From positions 1-47,285 of the forward strand of contig VXIS01000352.1 of NCBI GenBank assembly GCA_008704415.1: a DNA stretch of 47,285 bases. Reading direction: 5' to 3'. Positions 23,770 to 34,730 of the stretch are shown here, piece after piece. Below the pieces are notes generated by a model. The model was not told the origin of the DNA, searched no databases, and saw only the letters and a program-made list of their open reading frames with translations. Numbering within the stretch: the first letter of the stretch is position 1; the number at the start of each line of letters is the position of its first letter. The position numbers and the translations under genes were made by a program. The DNA comes from Sphaerosporella brunnea. Taxonomy: Eukaryota; Ascomycota; Pezizomycetes; Pezizales; Pyronemataceae.

Positions 23770-24524
23770 TCTTGCGAAGTTGGAGCCTATTTTGTGGGGG
23801 TTGGGAGCTGGTAGTTCGTGCTTGTGATGGCGGTGGAAAATTGTGGCCTGAATTTGATGTTGTGTTGCGAAGATACTGGTGATGGTGATAGTGATGGTGG
23901 TGATGACGATGATAAGAGCTCTGAGCATCATCTTTTGAAGCTTCCCCGCAGATGCGATCTTCCCATGTATGCATGACGTGCATCTATGCCGGGCTAAGTA
24001 ACGATCCGGGTGTAACCGTGCGTCTCTAGGTTAAAGGGTACATGCGCAGGCACGAGATCAGGCCATAATGATTTCAATCATTATTGGGATGGTTCGCATG
24101 GTGCCACATGACGAAGAAGGCCGCCATTAGATAGATGTCAATTATAAGCCTCCGCGGCCTCAGTTCCCTGAAGAAAAGAAGCAAATCATCGCAATGTTCT
24201 ATGATAGCAAACGAAAAGGAGAGGGGGAAAAACGCAGGCAAGGCAGTCCTGTACTGTGGTTATATGTGACCCGTGTTGTATGTGTATAAAAGCCCATCGG
24301 ATACTCAAAACTTCTCAAAAGTGCAGCCTCTCCACCAGAAAAGAAACCCGAGCGAAAAAGACAAGGAGATATGGACTGGAAGGACAATAAAGCAATTGTG
24401 GAATAAAACGCAAGAAAAAACACCTGATGCCAACAAGCCATAGCAAAACAACAAGAGTCCACGAAAACACAAAAGGAAATACCCCGCTCGTCGTGCAGAT
24501 GCTGAAGTGATGGCCGTTATTCTT
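23770..24524. other. Intergenic stretch between two minus-strand genes
   Basis: The first part (23770-23931) can encode an in-frame N-terminal extension of the methyltransferase and is built on an ATC/ACC microsatellite. The remainder holds its promoter and the 3' flank of the Bsd2 gene. No additional gene is seen. Confidence 0.4.
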
Positions 24525-25707
24525 TTATACTGCCCGCTCGGGCTGTTCGTTCTCCGCAACGACCGCAACTCCCAACCCGCGGTCAGGACTTGCCAACACT
24601 ACTTGCTCTGTACGCCTCGCCCGCAGATAGTCGCTGACGGCCCTGATCAGGATGAACCACCCCACAACCATCAATATGTAACTAAGCCACTCATTCCTTC
24701 CAATGCTGGCGTCCGCCGCTGCTGCGTCTGCAGCAGACGTGTCCGTCGCTCCCTGGAAATTATAAGAATTTGGCTCTGATGGCTCAGTCTCCGCTGGCGG
24801 TGAGCCTCCTGTAACGTCGTCTTCTGAACGTCCACGCATCATGAATCCAAACTGAACTAGAGTTATTCCCAAGCCAGCGCGTGATCCATTCTTTGCTGCA
24901 TGTGTTGTGTGAAGGAGATATGTGAGCAGGAAACCGACTAGTTGGAAAGACATGGAGACTGGTAATAATTAGCGCACAACCAAAATAGCTCGGGAGCTGA
25001 CGTACTCAGTGCGTTCCAGACAAACGCAAAAACGGAGCCAACGGGCAGCCCATCGATAAAGACCTCATCGGACGCTAACCCCGGCGCAAGAATGGTGGTT
25101 TCCCAGTAAGGAGGAGTAGCGTCAGCTGCGGCTTGTTCGTAGGTCTGCCGCCGTCAGTATCGACTCGAAGGAAAAGGGTCCCACTGGGTGCAAACAGGAG
25201 GAAATTCTTCCAGCTTCTCCCCAACCGATGGCTTTGCGTCCAGATTACCAAACACAGCATTTGTAGATCCACCACCCATCACGCGCCCCGATGGCGCAAC
25301 CGTATTGTACACAGGACGGGAACTGTCCCCATTTGTTGAAGCCGGGGGCTGGACTAGAGGCTGCGTTTCTCGAAAATTGGCATTGTTTGTGCCGCGGTGG
25401 TTGCGCATGTCATCATCTTCATCGTCGCTTGGACTGTCGAAAGAATCGGCAAGGGCGGCATCGGCAGGTCCAGGCGATGTTGGGCGAGAGTGGAATGAAG
25501 GCGGCGGAGAACTTGGGACAGGCGGCGGCGGCTGGGTGACGGGGTGTGATGCGCTCGAATCAGATACTATGTTGCCGTGGACATCGAGGTCTTCATCGTC
25601 GTCGTGTTCGATCTGTTGCGTGCGTCAGCTCGCTCCAGCTCGAGGTTAGGGCGACCGTCAGGAGAGCTTTCTTCCGACCGACTGACCCTTTCGTAGCGGT
25701 GGCTCAT
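24525..25707 (-). CDS. BSD2: Bsd2/Ndfip-like Rsp5 adaptor, membrane protein
   Basis: Exons on the minus strand are 25707-25687, 25612-25196, 25144-25006 and 24958-24525 (336 aa). The N-terminal cytosolic half is acidic and Ser/Pro-rich (EHDDDEDLDVHGN). The PY motif in EEFPPTYEQ binds WW domains of the HECT ligase Rsp5/Nedd4; intron 2 falls exactly between PP and TY. Three hydrophobic segments follow: from FAFVWNALISMSFQLVGFL through LLTYLLHT, GLGITLVQFGFMM, and WLSYILMVVGWFILIRAV. A TM-linked loop contains an Asp/Ala-rich stretch. In yeast Bsd2 brings Rsp5 to metal transporters in the Golgi/endosome/vacuole route. The first exon is only 21 nt (MSHRYER), joined by a GTCAGT donor, so the first seven residues are the least certain part. 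Confidence 0.88.
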
Positions 25708-28235
25708 TACGAGCTTTGGAGAGTGAACAGAGCAGGCGAGAAAGCTTTAGAGTACAGAGCGCTGAAGAATACAAAGAAAGAAGGGAAGAATGAAAGTGTG
25801 TCGAAGGTCTTGGAGAACAGGAGAAGAGTTTGAGGGGTACAGTGATGTCGGGTCGCTGCTTGGTTTCTGGGGTTTACCTAGGCTAACACAGGGCCAAGAG
25901 GTTGCTGCGCCACCAGCGCAAAGACGACGACAACCCGCGACGATCTGGAGTCTGGATCCAGCACAGGGAAAGGTGAAATGTTTTCTCGAGCATAGATAAA
26001 GGCCAGAGATCATACTTTCGCATTTCAGCGTTCTAACCAGCTAAAATACTTCAAAGTCCAAACTGAAACCACATGATCGAGTTGAAAAGTGGGCCCGCAC
26101 CTTCCTGAACAATATCCGGATCTAGAACGTCCTTCATATCTGATCACTCGATAAAGCTGGTCTTACAATCCAGTTTTCTATCGAACCATGCCATTTCTCC
26201 GGAGTGACAGAGGCAGACGGAAGAACCACTAGGCTTTGCTAGACATGATTTTATGAGCCATGCAAGCATAATGGTTTCGGTGCGGTGGACCACAGTTCGA
26301 CGTGAAGACGATTCCCGAGCAAGTCGATATCGGTATCGGACTGTCGATGGCCTCACCGTAAGATGTCTGCATAAACACCTGTTATATACAGGCAGCTGGA
26401 GAATCCCACACTTTGCCGTGCCAACGAGGAATAGAGAAAAAAGAAGCTGCAGTTGCAACGGTCAAGGACAAGCTCAAGACGGCATTAGGGCTCGGTCCTC
26501 GTACTATCGACACTATGCAAAACAAATAGCCAAAGACACCCTATTCCGAGGCAGAACTTCACCAGGGGTCGGCACAACCAGAGCCTTTCCCCGATCACAG
26601 ATTTGCGGCAACTAGAGACCGGATGCCTATTGCGCACATACAGGTACTCAGTGAAAATTTGACTTGCTTGCGCTATCCATGCCTCGAATCGTGGGGTGAA
26701 GCGCGCGCATTGCAGGTTTTTGGGCAATCGCCAAAGGAGCATCGATATCCTGGGGCTGCGTAAGCAACACTGCTACCTGTTTTGAGCACTGAATTGTGCA
26801 TTTTGCTGGATCGAATTGTCCATGATGCGGACGAGGCGGCTATTCGGAGGCGGGTGCGGGGAACTTGGTCCGCGTTCTAGAAACCCGGGAAGGTTGCACA
26901 AGGATCGCCCCCGGCAGGCTTGGCAGGGCGCACGCACCAACACCCACCCACCTCCAACGTTTCACATCGAGCTGCTCTGCGTCTGCACGGTTGTTATCAC
27001 CACATGCTATCGCAACCACGCAACAAACCAGGCGCTTTGTGGAATATGCGGAGCCAGCCAAGAACAGCTGCAGCAACTGCTCGGCTGCTGTCAGCCAGTG
27101 GAGAATGGATTCCAGGAAAATTGTTGGCGTCCGATTTGATTTGTGTGGAGTACTCTGCTTAGTCCCGGAAGCCTCATGCTCACAAGTCCACGCCAGACAT
27201 GATTGCGGAGCATATGCAGTGATGATGAGAGGGATGTTTTCGGGCGAACGAAGCGGTTGGCGCGAGAGCGTCTGCTCGTGTTTGGCCGAGAACAACTGCC
27301 CGCCATGTCGAGGGAGCTGCCATTGGTGTGTCTCAGCTGAGCCGGCAATTTGCTTTATCGTGTTCGGCTTTCTTGATCTCCTAATATTGACAGCAACGGT
27401 ACCCGAAGAGCCAAGTTTCAGCCACTGCTCTCATCTCAGAACGCCGGGAGCCCTGGCTGCGTAGGATCCAGACCGCCGCCTGCTTCATCGGGGCAATGTT
27501 ATGTATGGGTCATGCCGTTCAACTGCTTCTGTAGCCTCAGCCATCGAGGTGATACTTCATGTTTTCCCACCGCCACATCTGCCCATAAGGAAAGCTATCT
27601 GGCTTGGGGAGGGCTGAGGAGTATCTCTTTTGCTGGCTAATACTGCCCGCCTTCCTCTCCACACCCCCCCCCCCCCCAATCGGGCTTCCAACCCGGATGT
27701 TCGTTTTCCATGATGGCCTGCTTAGTTGGTCTTGCCTGGTGCACCTGAGCCTTTCAAGCTGCTGGCCCTTAACGGCAGCATGAATGATCCCCCCCGTTCT
27801 TAGCTCCTCTCACAATTCAAAGGCAAGGTGAATTGCTTGTCCTAACACCTTACCCACAAATCTCTATCCCGTTCGCGCCGCCGCTCATACCGGGAGACCG
27901 TCTGATGGTGTTGCACTGTCGCTTCTTGTCTTTTAAAATTCCCCTACGTCGCTTCTCCCTCTGTTCCTTGACTCTTTTTAACAACCTCCTGTTCTCTGCA
28001 CATACTTCTTCGCCATCACCACCACCACCCACCGCCGTCACCGCCAACCAACACCCCCTCCGTTCTCTCTCTTTTTCGATCCTCAAACGTCCACTTATTC
28101 TCATCACCTCTTCCCGAGTAGCTGCACTTGCTTCGCTCCTCCGAATAACGCTCGCCCCCGTGAGCCGCACGAAGCACAGGGGCTCACCAAAGTTATTTTC
28201 ACTTTTACACCTTTGCACGCTCATCCCAAGTCGTG
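25708..28235. other. 2.5-kb intergenic region
   Basis: This lies between divergently transcribed Bsd2 and Hpc2-like genes. I see no supported gene. A 199-codon plus-strand frame at 26865-27464 is Cys-rich but has no domain, and an overlapping 151-codon frame is open on the other strand, so chance is likely. A C14 run is at 27664-27677. The last 400 bp is C/T-rich, typical of a fungal leader. The gap is large enough for a non-coding RNA or a fast-evolving orphan gene that I could not recognise. Confidence 0.4.
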
Positions 28236-29613
28236 ATGTCTTCAACGTCGTTTGGAGGTCCTCCGGCGATGCACCATCATGGTGTTCACCCGAACGCCGC
28301 ATCCCCAACAACCCCTGCCGTCCACATCGCTGGAGCCGGAGGAAGTCCCAACCACACCCTTTTGACGCGCAACAACGATGGTGTTAGCCACACTTCCCAG
28401 TCGGCTATGTTTCAGCGTCACCAGAATATTCATGGTGTTTAGCCCGCTCCCCCATACAAACTTCTTATTCACGCAACCACATGATTGCTAACATAACCAA
28501 CCCACCAACCACAGAAACACCACTTTCTCCACAACGTGGTTCGCCGCATCACCACATTCCGTACCACAACCAGCCACGAGAAGTAATTGAACTTTCCGAC
28601 TCCGACACCGAAAATAGAAATAATGTGGCTGGGCGCCTCCAACCCCCGTTCGATCCCATCCCACGCTCGACCGGCCCGACTTCTACAAAATCCGGTCATC
28701 GCGCTTCAGCCACACCAACGATTGCTTCCCTGATCAATTCCGACGCGCCGCCAATCAAAAAGATTAAATCGTCGAACCCATCGCCGACGTCTGCCTATTT
28801 CCCCGACACCAATGGCAACAAGAAAGACACCAAATCCAAGGTCGAGGGTTCGCCCAAGTCAAAGGCCGCGACCACTGCCAATAACTCTACCGCGCCCTCT
28901 CCCAAACCGGTTCGTACGTCGGTACCTACTGGCTCTGGCGCAGGATTGCTAGGAGATTTCTTGGGTGGTGGAAACAAGGAGGAAGACTTCAGAGCCCCGA
29001 ATATCTACATCCACGTTCCCATCAATGGCGAGACGAACAAATACATCAACTTCGCCAAGTTGGCTGAAGATAAATACGGATTCGCGGCAATGAACCCAAG
29101 GCTCGCCAAGGCGAAAATGCAGATGGATAGCGACAATGACATGGAGGGCTCCGAGTCGGAGTCAAATGTCGATATGGGAGGAACTAGTGATGGTGCTAAG
29201 AAGCGCAAAAAGAGGAAGTACCAAGATGTCTATGACAAGGATGACCCATTCATCGACGATTCGGAATTGCTGTGGGAAGAGCAGGCGGCGTCTTCGAAGG
29301 ATGGATTTTTTGTGTACAGTGGACCTTTGGTTCCTGAGGGAGAAAAACCACAGATAGAGAGGTATTTACCGTCCCTTCGACTCTATGTTTGTTGACTAAC
29401 AAGTGCTCTTGCAGAGCGGACGGCACCATGAAGAGAGGCAGAGGTCGTGGACGCGGATCTCGCGGAGGTGCAACTTCTACCCGTGCCGGCGCTGCCGCTG
29501 CTCGTAAACCGAGGATTACAAAGAAGGAAAAGGAGAAGCTGGAAAAGGAGAAGGAAGAGCGCGAGCGGTTTGCCCGGGCGGCGGCATCGGCCAAAGGACT
29601 CCAGCCTCATTAA
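28236..29613 (+). CDS. HPC2: HIR complex subunit Hpc2 / ubinuclein-like
   Basis: Exons 28236-28434, 28515-29361 and 29415-29613 encode 414 aa. The diagnostic HUN/Hpc2-related domain is near residues 270-310: YDKDDPFIDDSELLWEEQ followed by KDGFFVYSGPLVPEG. Upstream is a Ser/Pro/Thr-rich disordered region with a basic patch (KKRKKRKY). Downstream the chain is basic: GRGRGRGSRGG and a Lys/Glu coiled-coil-like tail (KKEKEKLEKEKEE). Hpc2 is part of the HIR complex, a replication-independent H3-H4 chaperone. The intron 1 donor GTGTTT is unusual; frame (CAT G / AA ACA) and loss of a stop at 28439-28441 support it. Confidence 0.9.
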
Positions 29614-30468
29614 AGCGCCACTTACCCGTGGGCGCGCACTATTTGCGAAACATGATACTGAAGCCTTCCGATGTATGGATACGATATGCACACTTGTAAT
29701 CCATGACGTGTACTTTTAGAACTTTTCTTATTTCCTATTTTACCTTCCTGATTCTGGCGTTCGAGTTTTCCTGGGGTTCCTTTTTCGTCTTGTGTTTCTG
29801 CGCAATTACTTGCTCACTGTCCGTTTATTTGTTGATGGGCGGTATATTCGGGCTGGTCTATTTGCGAATTCGTGTCTTTTCTGGAGATTCTTTTAGATGA
29901 AATGTCCTTCCTTTTTTTGTCCGGATTCTTTTTCACATTCCTGTGTCAGGATATTGTAAGTTCGATACATACTTCTGAAATGAGAATGTTTTTCTCTCTG
30001 CCGATTGCATTTGGTGTTTCTCTCTATCCACCTGCAAGAAAAGAATCAAGAAAAAAAAAACCAAGTACCAAATACCCAAATTCAGGAGAGCAGCATTAGC
30101 AACAAACAAACTTTTAATCGTGGGCACAACAGCATCAAAGCAGCAGCAAGGCTGGCTGCGGTGTTGTCAATAGCCAGCTGGCCCGCGGGCTAGGCTGTTG
30201 GCTACCCGGCTTTCTAGAGCAGCACATAAAAGACCAACTGGCTGACAAGTAGAGCACCATTGCAGAGTTGAGGAAACGGGCAAGCTTGAAGGGACATGAA
30301 CGGCGATGACAGTGGGGGGTATTTGCTTCACCAGAAATCACTCGCTTTGTTCACGGCTAGACCGGCTGCTTTGTGGGCTTCATTGTTCAACCTCTCGGCT
30401 GGCTGCTGAAAAGAGCCAGACGTCAGAGCTGTAGCCTTTAAAGCTAGCTATTGACAACGCTGGCTAGA
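29614..30468. other. Convergent intergenic region
   Basis: The 3' flanks of the Hpc2-like gene (plus) and Rlp24 (minus) meet here. The first half is T-rich; 30130-30210 contains GGCTGGCTG and AGCCAGCTGG words that could fold into stems. No coding sequence is recognised. Confidence 0.4.
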
Positions 30469-31180
30469 TTAATCATCGACCTCCATACTCGCCGAAGAAG
30501 CGGCGGAAACCTTTTGTTTCTTCCTGAGCACCTTGACCTTGACGGCGACCTTCTCTTCCTCTTCGCTCTCGACCTCCGACTGCATCTCCACGTCCATCTC
30601 CTCCACCTCTTCCTCGGCGGGGGACTTGTGATCCTTCCTCTGGCTCGGCGGCAGCAGATGCTGGTTCTCCTCCACCAGCTTGCGGTCGGCAGCACGCTGC
30701 CGCTCCTTGTTGCCCGCCATGCGCTGCTTGTAGAATACGCGCTCGCGGCGCCGGCGGATCTCTTCAACGCGCTGCATCGCCGTGAGGGTCTTCGCCACCA
30801 GTTCTCGGCTGTACCGTGTCGGCACGTGGCGGCGTTGCGCGAACGTCAGGGTCGTGTCTACTACCATCTCCTTGCCGGCCGCTTTGCGGAAGGCTTTGGT
30901 CCATTTGAGTTTACGCGGGTTGCCTGTGCTGTTGTGTTAGCGGGCGACAAGGAGGTTTGAGAAGAGGGGGGGGGGGGGGGAGAGGAGACGGACGCTTCAT
31001 CTTGAAGTTTTTGTGGCATTTGGAGCGGCAGAAACGGAATTCTTTGGCGTCGTTGCGGATGAAAGTTATGCCTTTGGAGGGGTAGACGGGGGCGCTGCTG
31101 TGGGGATTTGTCAATTCTCTTATCCTTCTATGTGGGGGACTTTTGAGCACAAACCAGAAGTGACACGAGTAGATCCTCAT
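30469..31180 (-). CDS. RLP24: Ribosome biogenesis protein Rlp24 (eL24-like)
   Basis: Exons on the minus strand are 31180-31155, 31097-30994 and 30923-30469 (194 aa; yeast Rlp24 is 199 aa). The N-terminus is an L24e zinc ribbon: [18 protein letters not shown] gives the first CxxC and [15 protein letters not shown] gives CxxxC. The Rlp24-specific continuation [19 protein letters not shown] follows, then a basic helical region and a Glu-rich acidic tail not found in ribosomal eL24. Rlp24 holds the eL24 site on pre-60S particles and recruits the AAA ATPase Drg1. Intron 2 contains a C15 run (G15 on the plus strand). The gene is divergent from PAM18, with 285 bp between start codons. Confidence 0.95.
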
Positions 31181-31403
31181 CTTGGTGGTTGGGCTGCGGC
31201 TGTTGTTATCGTGGTGGAGGGTGTTATTTGTCGCGCTCTTCGCTCCAAATCTTCACAAAAGTTTCGCTGCTAACCTTTAGAGTAGAGGTGGCGGTTACAC
31301 GACTCGGCTTGGCCCTAGCGCGTAACAAAAAAAACCACTAACCCTAGCAATCTCACCCAGTACTTGAATCCCTCCTCCGCCGTCGCCACGAACAACAACT
31401 ACT

Positions 31404-31449
31404 CCACCACCACCACCACCACCACCACCACTACCACTACCACTACCAC
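31404..31449 (+). repeat. CAC/ACC microsatellite in the PAM18 leader
   Basis: About 15 consecutive triplets of ACC, shading into ACT ACC, lie immediately upstream of the PAM18 start codon in the shared Rlp24/PAM18 promoter region. Confidence 0.9.
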
Positions 31450-31465
31450 ATCCGAGACCTTCACC

Positions 31466-31911
31466 ATGTCGTCCGCAATCTTAATCGGCTGCGGGGTCGC
31501 CGGCGCCGGTAAGTTTCCTTTCTCTCTCTCCGCTTGGGATGTGGCGTTAACAGCAGCAGCCATCGCCGGCCGCATCGGCCTGCAGGCGTTTAAGCGGTAC
31601 CAAGCTGGAGCCGGCGGTGCCGCGGGCGCGCTGGGGAAGAGCTTCTACAAGGGCGGATTTGAGTCGCAGATGAACCGGCGGGAGGCGGCGTTGATATTAC
31701 AGATGAGGTATGTGTGTGTGTGAGGGAGAGGGTGAGGGAGGGACGGCTGGGCTGATGAGAAGGGAATAGTGAGCGCAACTTGACCAAGGCGAATATCCGT
31801 AAGCGGCATCGTGAGCTGATGTTGCTGAACCATCCCGACCGTGGCGGAAGCCCGTATCTGGCTGGAAAGGTTAACGAGGCGAAGGAGTTTTTGGAGAAGA
31901 CTAGCAGCTAG
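31466..31911 (+). CDS. PAM18: Mitochondrial import motor J-protein Pam18/Tim14
   Basis: Exons 31466-31508, 31560-31707 and 31770-31911 give 110 aa, a compact size typical of filamentous fungi. One membrane segment ([12 protein letters not shown]...[10 protein letters not shown]) is followed by a Gly/Ala spacer and [20 protein letters not shown]-terminal J domain contains the essential HPD in [24 protein letters not shown]. Pam18 stimulates mitochondrial Hsp70 at the TIM23 channel. Intron 1 ends in CAGCAGCAG, so the acceptor may be at 31553, 31556 or 31559, adding two, one or no extra Ala. Intron 2 splits Ser (AG / T). The PAM18 stop and the TBCC stop are 200 bp apart in convergent orientation. 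Confidence 0.94.
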
Positions 31912-32110
31912 ACGGTTGATCCCTTGCGTTAGCTGGTTGGGAGCATAGACTGTATATTAGGCGTTCTTCTACGGTTGTTTTTTTCTTTCTTGTTTTTGTG
32001 CTGGTGTGATGCTTTGTTTTTCTCAACTCATTTCCTGGGAGGATTCCAGGTATTATTCTCCGGTTTCTGTAATAGTGTAGAGAGACAGATACAGCAGCAC
32101 ATATCTACCC

Positions 32111-33153
32111 CTACTCCTCTGCTGTGGGCTGTCCCAGAACTTTATTCAGCACTTTGGCCACCTCCAGCTCTCCCACCTCCTTCCCGCCGATATCTTGCCA
32201 CCGCTTCTCATCCTCCTCCGTTGTGGGGCTCGCACTCCAGTGCGGACTCCGCTCACTCCGTAACCACTTGAAATCATCCACCTGATCCCAGAAGTTCCCC
32301 TCCTCCCCGCAATACGTATGGAACCGTATTTCGCTGCAATCCTCAATGATCGGTCTACTTCTGCAGTGCAGGAACACATCGACATTCCGCGCATCATGCA
32401 TGCGGAACTGTCGGCACCCAAACACCAGGGTGGAATCTTTCACATCCGTCAAATGCACGGGCCCATCGACAGCATCCTTTCCTAGCAGCAGGAGACACCC
32501 AGAAACATCTTTTATCGCCGAGCTGGAGAAGCGGAGACCCTCTGGGATCGAGACGATGCAGTCTGTGAGGTTCGAGAGGAGGAGTGAGGCGGAGGCACTG
32601 CTGGGTGCTGTCAACGGTCGGATGTGCTCCCTGGTCCGCGTCGAGATCAGCAGGTTTTCTTGCTCTACTCCGACTTTTTGTGTGCCGCTGCTGGGCGTCG
32701 GCGAGGTGGATTTTCCGAGATCCAAGGCCCCACCGATGGTGGCACCTGTGTTGCGCTTGGATTTGAAGGTGAATTTTTGCTTGGGCGCAAGGGATTGGCG
32801 GATGCTTGAGAGCTGGTTGGTGAGGGCTTTGACTTTCTGTTTGGGGTTGGTTAATAGAGGGATGTGAAGGGAGGAAGAGGGGCTGTACTAGTGAGTAGGA
32901 GCGCTGGTCGTAGGCGGGGAGGTAGGAAGCGGCATCTTTGAGGAGGTCTGAGAGGTGGCTGATGCCTGCGAGGCAGGCATCTATTATTTGTGGGTGCTCA
33001 TTTGCTGGGGCGGTTCGCAGCTTTTCGAGGAGGGACTCGGCTTCTGGACACTTGTTAGTGGTGCAGGGCTGATGTGAAAGGACTGAGGGTACCTTTGTGT
33101 TTCTCCTGGAAGATCGTGTGTACTGCACCTTTGCTATCATCAACGGAACTCAT
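32111..33153 (-). CDS. Tubulin-folding cofactor C (TBCC domain protein)
   Basis: Exons on the minus strand are 33153-33093, 33043-32889 and 32836-32111 (313 aa). An N-terminal helical region (AESLLEKLRTAPANEHPQ...) is followed by a linker and a C-CAP/TBCC beta-helix. In the domain, SGCLLLL, DGPVHLTDVKDS and FGCRQFRMHDARNVDVFLHC are visible. The QxR of RQFRMH corresponds to the arginine finger that acts as GAP for beta-tubulin GTP in cofactor C. RPIIEDCSEIRFHTY follows, as in human TBCC. Family role: release of native alpha/beta tubulin with cofactors D and E. The acceptor before exon 2 was placed after TGTCCAG, because using the nearer AACAAG would break the frame. Confidence 0.92.
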
Positions 33154-33394
33154 GACGTGGTGGTGCAGAAGAAAGGAGGGGGGTGGTTGGCGGGGCAGGA
33201 AATGGTTGAGCCGCAATATAATCGCAACGCAGCCGGAAGAAGAGAAAAGCACAACGAACAAGCAACACTGCGATTGGTTATGTGAAACATATTTTAAAGA
33301 TCAGCCGTTTGAAATGTACAGGGCTTGTTCTTGTTCTCAATCTATCCACCGTCGACGTCCCCCCCCCCCCTCTTCTACAAAGAGCTGCAGCTCC

Positions 33395-34153
33395 TTATCT
33401 GCGTTCGACGTTTGTGAAGTCAATACCGTACTTCTCGGCCAGCCTCTCGCGCCTCCTGTCCTCGTAGCCAGGTCCGTAGATACCTTGGTGGACCCGATTA
33501 GCGATAGCCTGCCCATAGCCGAAGCCGGCAACATACCTCGTCCCTCACCGACATCCGCGATGGTCTCCTCAAAGGGTCGTCGGCGGAGCTGCCTGAGCTG
33601 CTCTTTCCGCGCAACCTCGTCACCGCGCGCATGGAACAGACCCTTCAGGGAGCCTCCGCACCAATCAAAGACTCCCAGAGTAACAGCGAGACCAGCACCG
33701 TATCCGAGGACGGCCGGCATCGTACGGACTAAATGACTGCATGAGCATTCGGGCATCCCTCCGGCGCTTCGGGGTACAAGGGAGGAGGCATACACCTGGT
33801 TCCGAGGATCGCACCGGCGACGAAACCTCCGATGGCGGGGTTCCAGCTGTCGTCCTTCTCCCGCAGGTTAGCGGCGGCGTTCCGGACAAACATGTACGAT
33901 CCACCCATGGCAGCTACGTCCAGCACGGTCAGCTTCCTACGTCCTCTCCGTCCATTGCCAGGCATAGGCGGGCCGTACAGAAGATGGCAATGGTTCCACC
34001 GGTGCGAGTGAGAACACCGAAGGCGCCGACGTTCTGCTTCTGCAACGAGTTTTGGACGCCGCTGACGATGGCGCCCACACCGCCCATGATGAGAGTGCCT
34101 CTGACACCTTGTCCGATGGCATCGCGCCGCTGGAATCGCACCTCTTCAGACAT
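33395..34153 (-). CDS. Complex I accessory subunit, Tim17/B14.7-like (21.3 kDa type)
   Basis: Exons on the minus strand are 34153-33979, 33913-33796, 33736-33537 and 33483-33395 (193 aa). It belongs to the Tim17/22/B14.7 superfamily with four Gly-rich membrane helices: GTLIMGGVGAIVSGVQNSL, GGTIAIFSAMGGSYMFVRN, AIGGFVAGAILGT and AVLGYGAGLAVTLGVFDW. A matrix-side tail RKEQLRQLRRRPFEETIA and GRGIYGPGYEDRRRERLAEKYGI follows. This tail is typical of the fungal NADH:ubiquinone oxidoreductase 21.3 kDa subunit (NDUFA11 relative) rather than of Tim17/22 translocases. Intron 2 uses GCAG at 33737-33740, since the nearer TTTAG would shift frame. Confidence 0.9.
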
Positions 34154-34730
34154 TGTTACGTGTGCGGTAGTGGTTTTGGGGGGGGTGGAGTTGGATTCCG
34201 CAGGGGAAGGTAGAGTGCGGCAACTATTGAATGATCGGGGTATGAATCAGCGTCATCTGGCGGGGCGGGTGTTTGCACGAAGGCGTTCGTTTTTTGGGGG
34301 GGGAGGGGTTTCGCTTACCCGTTGGTGTTGGGGTGGGTGTTTGCGATTGGATTGCTTACTCTAGAATTGGGAGGAAGCGAGGCTCCTCACTTCGATTCAT
34401 GCGTGTCAGCAGCAACAAGTGCTGGTGCACGTTACCCATAGCAAGCAAACCAAACCCTCCCCCCACCATACTCCACATAGAAGTCCAAACACCCCACCCT
34501 CATAAGCATATAAGCGCTCCACATACTCTACGTTCGTCTGCGGCTCCGCCTACCTTTCCACCATATAACTTCCCTCTCTCATTGCCCCACTCCACCCCCC
34601 ACCCTTCTTCCTATTCGCCTTTCGTTCTTCGCATCGTCAGCCGCTGCCACGTTGTTTCGCGCATCTTATTTTCTCTAAGCTCTAATCTCACCTTCCCTTG
34701 ATCTCTTGTGTTTGGCTATCCTTTGCAAAC
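34154..34730. promoter_or_regulatory. Divergent promoter region, complex I subunit / UBP2
   Basis: These 577 bp separate two divergent starts. The half near UBP2 is strongly C/T-rich (34550-34700) with a CATATAAGCG TATA-like word near 34508. The half near the complex I gene has G-rich runs (34180-34190, 34296-34310). No coding sequence is seen. Confidence 0.5.

Noticed and set aside
26865..27464. 199-codon Cys-rich open frame on the plus strand
   Set aside because: No domain, no splice or leader support, and a 151-codon frame overlaps on the other strand; composition suggests chance in GC-balanced DNA.
34698..34730. Upstream extension of UBP2 (ISCVWLSFAN...)
   Set aside because: No ATG in frame before 34731; the extension has no start codon.
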